This document shows positions 43,262 to 52,054 of a stretch of DNA of 64,000 nt, piece by piece. The position numbers were made by a program, and so were the translations under genes. How positions within the stretch are numbered: the stretch's first letter is position 1; every line of letters begins with the position of its first letter. Source of the DNA: Sphingobium xenophagum NBRC 107872 (GTDB lineage: Bacteria; Pseudomonadota; Alphaproteobacteria; Sphingomonadales; Sphingomonadaceae); NCBI RefSeq assembly GCF_000367345.1, contig NZ_BARE01000006.1, positions 62,001 to 126,000 on the forward strand, given 5' to 3'. The notes beneath the pieces were generated by a model. The model was not told the DNA's origin. It worked only from the letters and a program-made list of their open reading frames with translations, and searched no databases.

Positions 43262-44436
43262 TGCGGCAACTCCTTGATGCGCAGGCGGCGGTGCGCGAAA
43301 TCGATCCCGATTCGCCCGCGCCGGTTTTTCTGGAGGAAACGAAAGGCAGCATAACCCTGGAGAATTGCCTCTTCCCAGAGCCAAAGCGGACAGCGGTCAG
43401 CCTCGTATCCGGCGACAAATTGGCGGACATGCTTCAGCATGTCCAGCGGAAGTCCGCCTCGTTTAACCCCTTCAAAGAAATTGAGCTGCTGCGCTTGCCC
43501 GAATAGCCAGGAGGTTACGCCTTCCTCGATGAGAATCGCCCGCGCACCATCTTCGGCGTCATCGAGCTTGGGATCGCTCTTGCGCTTGCGGCGAAGCAGG
43601 GCCCGGATAACCGGTGACCAGCCCAGGACAGCGACATAGGCGTAATGAAAGACATCGTGAAAACGATAGTCATCGGGCTCGAGCGCATTGTCGGTCAGTC
43701 GGTCACCGACATACACTCCTTGCGAACGCTGGAACACATAGACCTGACCCCGGACTGTCCTCTCGTAAACATCGATCACCATTTTACGCGGAAGCTGCTC
43801 TTCAGCGTCCTTGTCGTCATCGCTTGGGGCTGGATAGACGCGTTCGCGCGGCCAGCGGTCGAAGATCTTCTGTAGGTTCTTGAATGCTGCGATCTCAAGC
43901 GTCACACCTGAATCATTCGCAGCTCGAATGAGGCAGCGCATGATCGTGACTAGACGGGCAGCTATTTCCGCCTTGTGGCGGTTCGAAGTGCCTCCCTCGA
44001 CCTGACGAGCAAGTAGTCCGACTTCGCCGGCAAGCGCGAGCAGGCTGTGTTCGAAGGCCGGCGTTGGCTCTCGAGACTGCGGCATGTGCTCTGGCTGCAA
44101 GGCGTGTAGCGTTAGCGCTGTGTTGCCGCCGACGGAAAATGTTGCGCCTGCCGTTTGAGCGGCTGCGGCGATGTCGCTGAGTGCCAGTTGATGGCGGCGC
44201 GCGATGGCTGCCAGATACCAGAGAACGTCACCAATTTCTTCGGTGACTGCCGGCGCGTAACCAAGATAAGATGCGGCATCGCGCTGCTTTTTCTTGGCTT
44301 CGGCAAGAAGGCTGCCCGTTTCACCAAACAGGCCAAGCATCGTGAACCCAACCGTGCCGGGACCTTTGCGCTGGTCGGTGCGTGCAGCTTCCTGCGCATA
44401 TCGGTCGACAGTGAGGCTGGCGAAATCGTCGATCAT
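43258..44436 (-). CDS. MazG-like nucleotide pyrophosphohydrolase fusion protein
   Basis: This 392-aa protein has an N-terminal MazG-type all-alpha NTP pyrophosphohydrolase domain (about 25-95: GLFGETGSLLAEAKKKQ, then AVTEEIGDVLWYLAAIARR, with the expected Glu and Asp metal ligands). A second, degenerate copy lies at about 125-205 (LLALAGEVGLLARQVEG), and a C-terminal helical domain has HDVFHYAYVAVLGW and EDGARAILIEEGVTSWLF. MazG enzymes hydrolyse (d)NTPs to monophosphates. Coupled translation with the glycosylase (ATGA) and with the small upstream gene suggests one functional unit acting on nucleotides or DNA bases. Confidence 0.83.
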   Translation of the reverse strand: MIDDFASLTVDRYAQEAARTDQRKGPGTVGFTMLGLFGETGSLLAEAKKKQRDAASYLGYAPAVTEEIGDVLWYLAAIARRHQLALSDIAAAAQTAGATFSVGGNTALTLHALQPEHMPQSREPTPAFEHSLLALAGEVGLLARQVEGGTSNRHKAEIAARLVTIMRCLIRAANDSGVTLEIAAFKNLQKIFDRWPRERVYPAPSDDDKDAEEQLPRKMVIDVYERTVRGQVYVFQRSQGVYVGDRLTDNALEPDDYRFHDVFHYAYVAVLGWSPVIRALLRRKRKSDPKLDDAEDGARAILIEEGVTSWLFGQAQQLNFFEGVKRGGLPLDMLKHVRQFVAGYEADRCPLWLWEEAILQGYAAFRFLQKNRRGRIGIDFAHRRLRIKELPQ

Positions 44437-44657
44437 GAGCTTCGCTTTCGCCGATCTGTGATTGCGCCCTCCGGGACGACCACGCCGTAGGCGGCGAGCG
44501 CGCGCAAAACGACCATGCGGATTGGCTCGCGGGTATCGAGGGCGCGCTGGCCGAGGTCTCGCTTTGTGGCGAGCGGCACCTGAACCTGAAGATGGTCATC
44601 GCCGTTTTCGGATTGGTCCGGAGTTAATCTCATTAAATCATGAAAACATAGTTTCAT
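44433..44657 (-). CDS. Small protein, possible ribbon-helix-helix regulator
   Basis: This 74-aa protein (or 66 aa from the ATG at 44633) has a basic C-terminus and a pattern DDHLQVQVPLATKRDLGQRALDTREPIRMVVLRALAAYG, which looks like a ribbon-helix-helix DNA-binding fold. Its stop overlaps the MazG gene start (ATGA), so it is the first gene of the leftward cargo unit and may control it. No strong ribosome binding site is visible. Unrelated to the CopG gene 43 bases upstream in sequence detail. Confidence 0.6.
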   Translation of the reverse strand: MKLCFHDLMRLTPDQSENGDDHLQVQVPLATKRDLGQRALDTREPIRMVVLRALAAYGVVVPEGAITDRRKRSS

Positions 44658-44699
44658 GAAAATTGGAAGTCTTTTGATATGCGGTTGCGGTTTAGAGAG

Positions 44700-45080
44700 T
44701 CAGCCGCCTAGTCGCTCGGAACCTTCTAGCCTTCGGGCCAGAGCTTGAACAAAGCCCTCGTACCGTTCCTTCCCCTGCGCCTGAACAGCGGCATGCCCGC
44801 TGTCAGGAAGGGGAGGATTGGCGGTCAACCAGAACCGGACGAACAGGGCCAGGGCTTCGGTTGTGATCTCGGTCTGCTCATCAAGCCGGCCAAGGTGCCG
44901 GTCGATGCGATCGAGACGGCGGCTGAGTGCGGCTTCTAACTGTTCGGAATTGTCCGGAGACATGAATGACCGCAATGCGGCCTCAACAATGTCGGGCTGT
45001 CCAACCCGCTTTCGCAGTGCAAACTCGGCGAGTTGGTCGATCACGTCAGGCGGCAGCCGAAAGGTTCGTTTGATTTTCAC
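44700..45080 (-). CDS. CopG/RHH-family protein of the trb-traG region
   Basis: This 126-aa protein has an N-terminal ribbon-helix-helix (KIKRTFRLPPDVIDQLAEFALRKRVGQPDIVEAALRSFM) and a long helical C-terminus. In Tn4371-like ICEs a CopG gene lies between traG and trbB; here it still overlaps traG (ATGA) but the cargo separates it from trbB. It probably binds DNA to regulate transfer genes. It marks the right border of the cargo insertion. Confidence 0.85.
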   Translation of the reverse strand: MKIKRTFRLPPDVIDQLAEFALRKRVGQPDIVEAALRSFMSPDNSEQLEAALSRRLDRIDRHLGRLDEQTEITTEALALFVRFWLTANPPLPDSGHAAVQAQGKERYEGFVQALARRLEGSERLGG

Positions 45081-47065
45081 ATGTCGATCCCGTCACCCAA
45101 GTCGAGCGAAGCCTGCCGGGCACTGCGTTCCATCGTGCGGCGGATGCGCTCGCTGGCGGCAGCAGCCTGGTCAACATCGGCGCTGTCAGCGTCAGGAAAT
45201 TCGAACTCGGACGATGGCGCTTTTGGCCTAGCGATGACCTCAACATGCTCGGGTAATTCCGGTTCGCGCCGCAATCCGCCATTCGCCGAATCGAGCTTGC
45301 GCCGATGCTGTTCTGCCAAGTCAGGGTCGGGCTCGACTGGTGGCAGAGTGCCCCAGTCATCTGTTGGCGCGGTGCAATGCCTTTGACCACAGTTGGCCGG
45401 TGCTTTGATAACGCGAGCCTGCAATCGCCGGTCGGCATAGTATCTTGCCTTCTTCGCCTTGATTGGCGGCGCGCCAGACATGAGTACAACCTCGTCGGTC
45501 TTGGGCAGCTGCAGGATCTCGCCGGGGGTTAAAAGCGCGCGCGCCGTTTCGGAGCGCGAGATCATAAGATGGCCAAGCCAAGGTGACAGCCGATGCCCGG
45601 CATAGTTCTTCATCGAGCGTTGCTCGGTGGTCGTACCCAAGGATTCCGAGACGCGCTTCGCGGTGCGCTCGTCGTTGGTCGCGAAGGCCACGCGGACATG
45701 GCAATTGTCGAGAATGGCGTTGTTCTGTCCATAGGCGCGCTCGATCTGATTGAGTGACTGGGCAATCAGGAAGGCCTTGAGGCCGTAGCCAGCCATGAAC
45801 GCCAGCGCGCTCTCGAAGAAGTCGAGACGCCCCAAAGCTGGAAACTCGTCGAGCATCAACAGCACGCGCTGACGTTTGGTGGCTGGGTCAAATTCCTCGG
45901 TCAGTCGGCGTCCGATCTGGTTGAGGATCAGCCGGATCAGCGGCTTGGTCCGGCTGATGTCGGATGGCGGCACGACCAGGTAGAGCGAGGCGGGACGGCC
46001 ACAGACGAGATCGGCAATCCGCCAATCGGAATGGCTGGTAACCTTGGCGATCACCGGGTCGCGATAGAGGCCAAGGAACGACATGGCGGTCGACAGCACA
46101 CCCGACCTTTCATTGTCGGACTTGTTGAGCAATTCACGCGCCGCGCTGGCGACGACAGGATGCGGACCGGCATCGCCCAGATGCGGCGTGTCCATCATCG
46201 CATAGAGCGTGTTCTCAATGGTCTCGTCGGGATTGGAGAGAAAGGCCGCAACGCCAGCGAGCGATTTATCGCATCCGGCATAGAGAACATGAAGGATCGC
46301 GCCGACCAACAGCGCATGACTGGTCTTCTCCCAGTGATTGCGCTTTTCGAGGCTACCCTCGGGATCGACCAGGATATCAGCGATGTTCTGAACATCGCGC
46401 ACTTCATTGATGCCGCGGCGCACCTCGAGCAGCGGATTGTAAGCAGCGGATTCGAGGCTGGTCGGATCGAAGCGTAGCGTCCGGCTGAAAGTGCTGCGGA
46501 ACCCGGCGGTGATATCCCAGTTCTCGCCCTTGATATCGTGGACGATTGCCGTGCCCGGCCAAGTGAGTAGACTGGGAATGACGAGGCCAACGCCTTTGCC
46601 CGAACGGGTCGGGGCGAAGCAGAGCACATGTTCAGCGCCGTCGTGGCGCAGATAATTGTTCTGGAACTGGCCAAGCACCACGCCGGTGTCAGCCAGAAGT
46701 CCAGCCTTGCGGATATCGTCGCGTGTCGCCCAGCGCGCCGTGCCGTAGGTATTGGCATTGCGGTTCTCGCGGCCGCGCCAGACCGACATGGCGATGGCGA
46801 CCACGATAGCGACGAACCCGCCTGAGGTTGCAATCACCCCACCCTTGTCGAAGATCTGCGGTGCATAGGCATCAAAGGAGAACCACCACCAGAACAGGTC
46901 ATAGGGCCGGTAGACCGGGTAGCCGAAGAGTGAGAACCAGGGTGCGCCGAGTTCAGGCTGGAAGCCGAGCGCTGATGCAGTCCACTGGGTAGCCGCCCAG
47001 ACGCTTGCCAGGATGATGACGAAGATGGCCAGGACCTGGCCCCAGAGGATCTTTGCTGCGGACAT
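45077..47065 (-). CDS. traG: Type IV coupling protein TraG (VirD4-like)
   Basis: This 662-aa protein couples the relaxosome to the channel. It opens MSAAKILWGQVLAIF with two N-terminal membrane segments, then an ATPase with Walker A APTRSGKG and Walker B VLLMLDEFPALG, followed by the FLIAQSLNQIERAYG motif. ATG 47065 is preferred over 47116 because it matches the family start and has GGGAT upstream. The C-terminal ~80 residues are polar. It overlaps the CopG gene (ATGA). Confidence 0.95.
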   Translation of the reverse strand: MSAAKILWGQVLAIFVIILASVWAATQWTASALGFQPELGAPWFSLFGYPVYRPYDLFWWWFSFDAYAPQIFDKGGVIATSGGFVAIVVAIAMSVWRGRENRNANTYGTARWATRDDIRKAGLLADTGVVLGQFQNNYLRHDGAEHVLCFAPTRSGKGVGLVIPSLLTWPGTAIVHDIKGENWDITAGFRSTFSRTLRFDPTSLESAAYNPLLEVRRGINEVRDVQNIADILVDPEGSLEKRNHWEKTSHALLVGAILHVLYAGCDKSLAGVAAFLSNPDETIENTLYAMMDTPHLGDAGPHPVVASAARELLNKSDNERSGVLSTAMSFLGLYRDPVIAKVTSHSDWRIADLVCGRPASLYLVVPPSDISRTKPLIRLILNQIGRRLTEEFDPATKRQRVLLMLDEFPALGRLDFFESALAFMAGYGLKAFLIAQSLNQIERAYGQNNAILDNCHVRVAFATNDERTAKRVSESLGTTTEQRSMKNYAGHRLSPWLGHLMISRSETARALLTPGEILQLPKTDEVVLMSGAPPIKAKKARYYADRRLQARVIKAPANCGQRHCTAPTDDWGTLPPVEPDPDLAEQHRRKLDSANGGLRREPELPEHVEVIARPKAPSSEFEFPDADSADVDQAAAASERIRRTMERSARQASLDLGDGIDM

Positions 47066-47318
47066 TGTGATCCCATCAGATGCAAGCCGCCGGTTGCGCA
47101 AGGACTTGACTTTCATCGTCGCATTCTGGCGAACTCTAACTTGCAGTGGCGGATTTTGGGTGGATAGGCGAATGATGGCTTTTCAAAGGTAGATTTAAGT
47201 AGTGAACCGTTCTGCAGGTTTAGTCGGCTGCAAAATGGCGGTCTGCGACTAAGCGAGGTTGAGTCCACTCGGAATCTTTTCTAGCGAAGATCAGGTAGTT
47301 CTGCGCGCGGAGATGATC

Positions 47319-47723
47319 ATGAGGACTGGCGGCTGCCGTTGCGGCAAAATCAAATTTCTTGTTGAGGGTGAACCACTCGGCGGCGTGGCATGCCACTGCC
47401 GTGATTGCCAGTATATGGCAGGGGGATCGGCGAACTTGACGTGGATTTTCAACGATGCTGGCTTCAAACTGACAGATGGTGAACCATCAGTATACTTGGC
47501 GAAGCCAACCAGTGGGGGAACTTATTTTTGCAGCCAGTGCGGCGTTCAGGTGTTCTCTAGGCCTGACAGCAATACGACGATGGTCGCTATCAAAGTCGGT
47601 GCTTTCGACGATGCAGTTGGCTTCAAGGTTCAAGCTGATATGTGGATGTCAGCTGCTCCGCCTTGGCATGCCGCTCATGAAGGCGCGGCGCAATTCAAAG
47701 GCAACATTCCCAGCGATTGCTGA
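47319..47723 (+). CDS. GFA/CENP-V-domain protein
   Basis: This 134-aa protein has the zinc-binding GFA fold: GGCRCGKIKF, CHCRDCQ and CSQCGVQVF provide the two metal-binding Cys sets. The family name comes from glutathione-dependent formaldehyde-activating enzymes, but most members have no proven reaction. ATG 47319 has GGAG at a spacing of 6; ATG 47313 is an alternative. It is a lone + strand gene between traG and the relaxase, so it is cargo rather than backbone. Confidence 0.8.
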   Translation: MRTGGCRCGKIKFLVEGEPLGGVACHCRDCQYMAGGSANLTWIFNDAGFKLTDGEPSVYLAKPTSGGTYFCSQCGVQVFSRPDSNTTMVAIKVGAFDDAVGFKVQADMWMSAAPPWHAAHEGAAQFKGNIPSDC

Positions 47724-47761
47724 CTGTAGGATTGACCGCAATGTCGTCGGGAGCGGACAAT

Positions 47762-49507
47762 CTAGATTTCAATCCCGCGCGAGCGGCCAAGGGTCCACTC
47801 GATCCCACCGCCCGATCGTGCGTTCCCGCTCACATATTGCCCCAGATGCCGGTCCAGCTGCTTCGACCAAGGAACGAGCGCGAAGCCAAGACCATCGTCG
47901 ATCATCGCAAAACGGCCCGAGGCGAGTTGGATGCGTTGGCGATAGACGCCTGACACATCACTGTTCGGGCGTCCCTGACAATAGGGCAGATTATGTTTGC
48001 GCGCGAGGGAAGCGCCTGCTTCGGCAAGGTCGCGCTCGCGCAGTGTGCCGAGCAGACCCCGCGACAGTACGAAGCGGTCGCCGTGCCGATGGGCTAGCCC
48101 TTCGCTTTCCAGATACTCGAGGCGGCGTGCCTTGGCCGCTTCGATTTCGCTGCCAAAGCCTGCGCCAAGCGTCAGCGGTTCAGAGGCGATCAACTGCTTG
48201 TCCAGCCAGGTCGATCCACGGCTGCGCTCCTGACCTGCAAGGTCGAGATCGGAATGGGTCCAGAGCGAGGATTGTTCACTGCCGCGTCGGTCGGTCCAGA
48301 TGCGAAGCTCGACGATACTGCCGGACGCGGCATCGCCCGTCATGTCGATATCGGAGAATTTGAGATGATGGACGCGGCCATCGGCGCCATCAACCACGGC
48401 ATAGGCCTGACCGGTAAGCTCATTGTACAGGCCGCGCTCGACCAGTCGCCCGATGACGGGTTCGGGATCAGTTTCGTCATACATTGCGAAGCGACCGGGT
48501 TCGGCGGCGAGACCGTGCTCGGCCATGGCCCGATGCATCGTCTTGATGATGTCACCCCGGGTGCCAAGATCGCGCAGTGACTGTTCAAGCCCCGGCTTCA
48601 ACCGCCAGCATCCAGGGGAAATTTTGTCTGCCAGCCCCATGCGTTCGAGCTTGGTGGCCCGCCCTATGAGATGCTGGTTCGCCCGGTTGGCAATGCGGTG
48701 CGGGTCGGGCCGCAGGTCGATTACGCCGCCAAGCTCGTCGCCGATCGCGCGTAGGCGGCGGTCGAGGCTGGTCCAGCGGTCAGCCTGGACTTCCAGGCTC
48801 AAGGTCCGGTCGATGTCCCGTTCGGTGCGGACGCCCAACTCCAGTGTCACCCGCTGCTCGGCACGGGCGCGCATCCCCTCGCTGATGTAGCTGCGGTCGA
48901 TCACGAGATCGCGGCCATCATCGGCGCGCCCACGCACCAGAATATGAATGTGCGGATTGTCGGTGTTCCAGTGATCGACCGCGACCCAGTCGAGATCGGT
49001 GCCGAGGTCCTTTTCCATATCGGCCATCAGTTCGCGGGTGAAGGTCCGGACATCGGCAAGTTCGGCTGCGTCTTCTGGAGAGACGATGAACCGGAAGTGA
49101 TGCCGATCATCGGCACAGCGCTCGGCAAAAGCACCACCGCCGATGTGACCGTCGCCAGTACCGAACAGTTCGGCGTCCTTCCCGTCTCGAGTGACGCCAT
49201 CGCGCTTGAGATAGGTCAGGTGCTGCGCGATCGGCGCGGCGGTGAAGCGCGATCCGCTATGTCGCACGATCCGCGCTTTGACGGCGACCCGCCGCTGGCT
49301 GGCGCGCGAGCTTGCGCGCAGACTGGCGATACGTCCTCTCGCATGGCGACCAGTCCCGCGCCGGGATCCGGAATCACTTGCCCAGCCACCATGGCCTGAC
49401 CGGTTGGCGAGAGCGCGAAGCTGGGCTTTGAGCGTGCGCTCCTTGCTCTGTCCAGCGCTGCGATCACGGATGCGCCCCGGCCTGATCTCGAAATCATCGT
49501 CGTTCAT
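47762..49507 (-). CDS. Relaxase / mobilisation nuclease (DUF3363 family)
   Basis: This 581-aa protein has a VirD2-like relaxase part (about 70-260) with the histidine-metal motif NPHIHILVRG (HxH) and a conserved FIVSPEDAAEL segment, followed by a DUF3363 domain to the end. Such relaxases nick oriT and lead the strand into the recipient. The nicking Tyr is not certain by eye. The ATG at 49507 (MNDDDFEIRPGRIRDR) is preceded by no other in-frame start. It is transcribed toward traG and lies between the GFA gene and the transglycosylase gene. Confidence 0.9.
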   Translation of the reverse strand: MNDDDFEIRPGRIRDRSAGQSKERTLKAQLRALANRSGHGGWASDSGSRRGTGRHARGRIASLRASSRASQRRVAVKARIVRHSGSRFTAAPIAQHLTYLKRDGVTRDGKDAELFGTGDGHIGGGAFAERCADDRHHFRFIVSPEDAAELADVRTFTRELMADMEKDLGTDLDWVAVDHWNTDNPHIHILVRGRADDGRDLVIDRSYISEGMRARAEQRVTLELGVRTERDIDRTLSLEVQADRWTSLDRRLRAIGDELGGVIDLRPDPHRIANRANQHLIGRATKLERMGLADKISPGCWRLKPGLEQSLRDLGTRGDIIKTMHRAMAEHGLAAEPGRFAMYDETDPEPVIGRLVERGLYNELTGQAYAVVDGADGRVHHLKFSDIDMTGDAASGSIVELRIWTDRRGSEQSSLWTHSDLDLAGQERSRGSTWLDKQLIASEPLTLGAGFGSEIEAAKARRLEYLESEGLAHRHGDRFVLSRGLLGTLRERDLAEAGASLARKHNLPYCQGRPNSDVSGVYRQRIQLASGRFAMIDDGLGFALVPWSKQLDRHLGQYVSGNARSGGGIEWTLGRSRGIEI

Positions 49508-49754
49508 GGCTGCGAGGGCAAATGATTGGCGGCTGGCTCATTGCGTGGCGGAAATGCGCCGATTTCCCGAAAGGGAGCCAGCCGGGGGGTAAGGCGGCTG
49601 GCTCTGTAACCTGAGCAATTCTGCGGCCCCACACCCCAGCGGCTGGCTCCGCTTTTATCTTGCCATCCTCCTGAACCTTCCTCTCCTGCAGCCGACCTTC
49701 CGCACAATCCTGCGCCAAACCACGCCGTGACACGCCAGAAGGACAAACGGTCAA

Positions 49755-50456
49755 TCACTGCGGACGGCTCCCCGAAACGGGTGCGAAGAGGCCGTTCTGG
49801 GGCGCAGACGAAGCGCGAATGGATGTCGGCGGCACGGCGGCGGCGAAGCTGCCGGTTGCGTCCGCCGCTGCACCTCCGCGCACTGCGAAAAGCTGGCCCT
49901 GTGTCCAGGATGGGCGAGCCGGTTGCACAGGCGATGTGCTGGCAACGACTGTTGCCGCGCTGCCTGTTTGCAGCATCGGTGCAATCTTGGCGACATAGGC
50001 GCGGGTTTCGGCAGGGAGTGGGCGACCACGATCCCGCCAGTCCTGGTAGCGGCCCGGCCCCGCGTTGTAGGCAGCGAGGAAGCCGGAGGCACCATAGCTG
50101 TCATACATTTCGCGAAGGTAGCTTGTGCCCGCGATGATGTTGTCGCGCGGATCGAACGGGTCAGCTCCCAGGGCGAACCGGGTGCGCTGGCGCGCCCAGG
50201 TTCCGGGCATAAGTTGCATTAGTCCGATCGCTCCTGCTGACGAGACCGCACCGACCCGGCCTGCACTTTCGGTACGCATTACGGCATAGATCCAGTCCTC
50301 AGGGATGCCGAAGCGCTGCGACGCCTCGGCGACGTGCGGAGCAATGTCGATGGCGTGCGGCTGCGCCTGTTCGGCAGCGGCCTGCCCGAAGGCGGGCGCG
50401 GTACCGAACAGGGCCGCTGCGAGGAACGCTGCTAAGCTCAAGCGAATCAAGCGCAT
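49755..50456 (-). CDS. Lytic transglycosylase (VirB1-like)
   Basis: This 233-aa protein has a signal peptide (ending AFGQ) and an SLT domain: catalytic Glu in YAVMRTESAGRVGAVSSAGAI, then GLMQLMPGTW and YLREMYDSYG, LAAYNAGPGRYQDW. It opens peptidoglycan for pilus assembly. ATG 50456 is chosen because the signal peptide begins there. It begins 4 bases after the stop of the DUF736 gene. The C-terminus is a low-complexity Ala/Pro tail. Confidence 0.92.
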   Translation of the reverse strand: MRLIRLSLAAFLAAALFGTAPAFGQAAAEQAQPHAIDIAPHVAEASQRFGIPEDWIYAVMRTESAGRVGAVSSAGAIGLMQLMPGTWARQRTRFALGADPFDPRDNIIAGTSYLREMYDSYGASGFLAAYNAGPGRYQDWRDRGRPLPAETRAYVAKIAPMLQTGSAATVVASTSPVQPARPSWTQGQLFAVRGGAAADATGSFAAAVPPTSIRASSAPQNGLFAPVSGSRPQ

Positions 50457-50460
50457 CGAC

Positions 50461-50790
50461 TCAATCCGCCTTGTCGTGCCGGGACGGGCGCGACCAGACC
50501 AGGACGTGACCGGTGCCGTCGTCGTGGAACAAATTGGCCCGCAGAGGCTGGACGAATGCAGGGTCGTCGATTTGGAGCGCGACATAGTCGCCAGCCTTCT
50601 CGCCGGTGCGCTTCCAACCTGCACCGATCTCACGCGCCTCGTCGCCGTCGCCAGCAACCACCCGGTAATCGGGCGCGTTCTCGTTGTTGGAGGGTTCGGT
50701 GGGGAGCAGCACCACGCCGATGTCGAGCGTCAGCGTCGTGATGTGTCCGGCCAGGCCGCCTTCGGCGGTCACAAAATATCCAATCTTCAT
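50461..50790 (-). CDS. DUF736 family protein (copy 1)
   Basis: This 109-aa protein has the DUF736 pattern (MKIGYFVTAEGGLAGHITTLTLDIGVVL, DYRVVAGDGDEAREIGAGWKRT, YVALQIDDPAFVQPLRANLF). DUF736 proteins are small ICE- and plasmid-associated proteins of unknown function. A second copy lies at 55041-55361, with clear similarity in the same segments. It sits between traF and the transglycosylase gene with gaps of 3-4 bases, so it is in the same operon. Confidence 0.88.
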   Translation of the reverse strand: MKIGYFVTAEGGLAGHITTLTLDIGVVLLPTEPSNNENAPDYRVVAGDGDEAREIGAGWKRTGEKAGDYVALQIDDPAFVQPLRANLFHDDGTGHVLVWSRPSRHDKAD

Positions 50791-50793
50791 CGT

Positions 50794-51372
50794 TCAGTCT
50801 CCTTCGGTTGTTGAACTGGTGGGTTGGTTCGAATGGGGATCGGCGAACCAGACATGGTCGCCATTGCCTGCTTCATCGGTCCAAATCGGTGTCGCGCGGC
50901 CGATGACTTGCGTGATGCGCAGCACGCCGAAATAGCGCCCGTCGAAGCTGTCGGGTGCAGCTGGGTTCATCACGAACAGCTCGCCATTGCGCAGCACATG
51001 GCAGCCTGCCCAGACGGGCAGCGGGCGACCGAGACGGTCGCGCGCGCGCGCCGCGCCGACATATTGGCCGTCAATGGTGATGCCATGCGCGAAGCGGCAG
51101 ATGCGCTGGCCGCGCACAGCAGCGATGCGCTTTATCAGCGGCACACCCGTTGGGAGATAATGCCGTTCAGCGAGCAAGCGGCGCAGTTCGGGCGGCGGTT
51201 CGATGGCGACGCGTTCGCCGACTTGCAGGCTTGCCCTGCCTCGGACGGCGTAAAGCCCGGTCGGCAACGAAGCCGTCGCGTTCCACACCGCATAACGCGA
51301 GACCGGAACGGTCAACGTCGCGAGTGTAGCGGCGACAACGACGCCAGCAAGGAAGAGGTTGCGCCGGGTCAT
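50794..51372 (-). CDS. traF: Conjugative transfer signal peptidase TraF (S26 family)
   Basis: This 192-aa protein has one N-terminal membrane anchor (NLFLAGVVVAATLATLTVPVS) and S26 motifs: Ser in NATASLPTGLYAV and Lys in GVPLIKRIAAVRG, then NGELFVMN and the GRYFGVL strand. TraF peptidases mature and circularise pilin (TrbC). ATG 51372 overlaps the DUF2840 stop (ATGA). It is part of the leftward operon RepA-DUF2840-TraF-DUF736-transglycosylase. Confidence 0.9.
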   Translation of the reverse strand: MTRRNLFLAGVVVAATLATLTVPVSRYAVWNATASLPTGLYAVRGRASLQVGERVAIEPPPELRRLLAERHYLPTGVPLIKRIAAVRGQRICRFAHGITIDGQYVGAARARDRLGRPLPVWAGCHVLRNGELFVMNPAAPDSFDGRYFGVLRITQVIGRATPIWTDEAGNGDHVWFADPHSNQPTSSTTEGD

Positions 51373-51824
51373 GGCAACAGCGCCTTGCGCTGGAGCCAGG
51401 CGCGATGGCGAGCGGGGCTGTAGTCGCGGGGCACTTGGCGACCCGCCATTCGATTGTGGATGTGCCGCCAATGATCGGGCGCGACATCGCACGGGTCGAT
51501 GCCCACCGCCTCGATCGCATCGATCAAGCGGAAGACCTGCGCGACTTTCGGCCAGCCATGAACGCTGAGCAGCAGTTCACCGCCCGGATCGACCTGCGGC
51601 ACGGGTGTGCAAGGTTCGTGTCCATCGACGGCACGAACGATGTCGAGCGCTGAACGGACGGTGCCATAATCATTGGAAGCCCAGCGCACCAAGCCGAACA
51701 CCTGGCCCGCCGCATAGCTTTCGATGCGCTCACTGCGGCTGACAACCCGGCCCGTTACTGGCTTGCCGAACTTGAGCCAGTCCTCGCGTTCACCCTTGCG
51801 CCAGAACAACGTGACATGAGTCAC
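51369..51824 (-). CDS. DUF2840 family protein
   Basis: This protein of about 151 aa has the DUF2840 signature: VTHVTLFWRKGEREDWLKFGKPV, VFGLVRWASNDYGTVRSALDI, GWPKVAQVFRLIDAIEAVGIDP and DHWRHIHNRM. The family is an ICE backbone protein of unknown function. I start it at GTG 51824, where family similarity begins, although no good ribosome binding site precedes it. The open frame runs on to 52058, but that part translates the iteron-like repeats and is unlikely to be protein. Confidence 0.75.
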   Translation of the reverse strand: MTHVTLFWRKGEREDWLKFGKPVTGRVVSRSERIESYAAGQVFGLVRWASNDYGTVRSALDIVRAVDGHEPCTPVPQVDPGGELLLSVHGWPKVAQVFRLIDAIEAVGIDPCDVAPDHWRHIHNRMAGRQVPRDYSPARHRAWLQRKALLP

Positions 51825-51906
51825 CTGCGGTCCATCGCTTACCCTCGTTTCGGCAGGCCTGTGCGGCGGTGCTTCGCCATCCGTCCACAGCGCCGAGTCC
51901 GTTAGC

Positions 51907-51925
51907 AAGAATCCGAAGGATTCTT
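51907..51925. other. 8-bp hairpin upstream of DUF2840
   Basis: AAGAATCC (51907-51914) and GGATTCTT (51918-51925) form a perfect stem with a 3-base loop, with a further TTAGC/GCTAA pair outside. It lies between the DUF2840 gene and the iteron-like repeats and could be a structure of the origin region or a transcription pause site. Confidence 0.4.
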
Positions 51926-51983
51926 TGTTAGCTAAGTTAAGGGCAAAATTCGGCGCAGTTTTCTGCGGATTTGAAGGCCATTT

Positions 51984-52047
51984 CGGTTCTCGATAGTCCG
52001 AACTTTCGGTTCCTGATCGTCCGAGTTTGGCGGTTCCTGATAGTCCG
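51984..52047. repeat. Three 17-bp iteron-like direct repeats beside repA
   Basis: CGGTTCTCGATAGTCCG (51984), CGGTTCCTGATCGTCCG (52007) and CGGTTCCTGATAGTCCG (52031) are near-identical, at spacings of 23 and 24 bases, about two helix turns. They begin 8 bases past the repA stop. Iterons next to a Rep gene are typical replication origins, so this may be an oriV used while the ICE is circular. Confidence 0.6.
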
Positions 52048-52054
52048 TGTTGCA

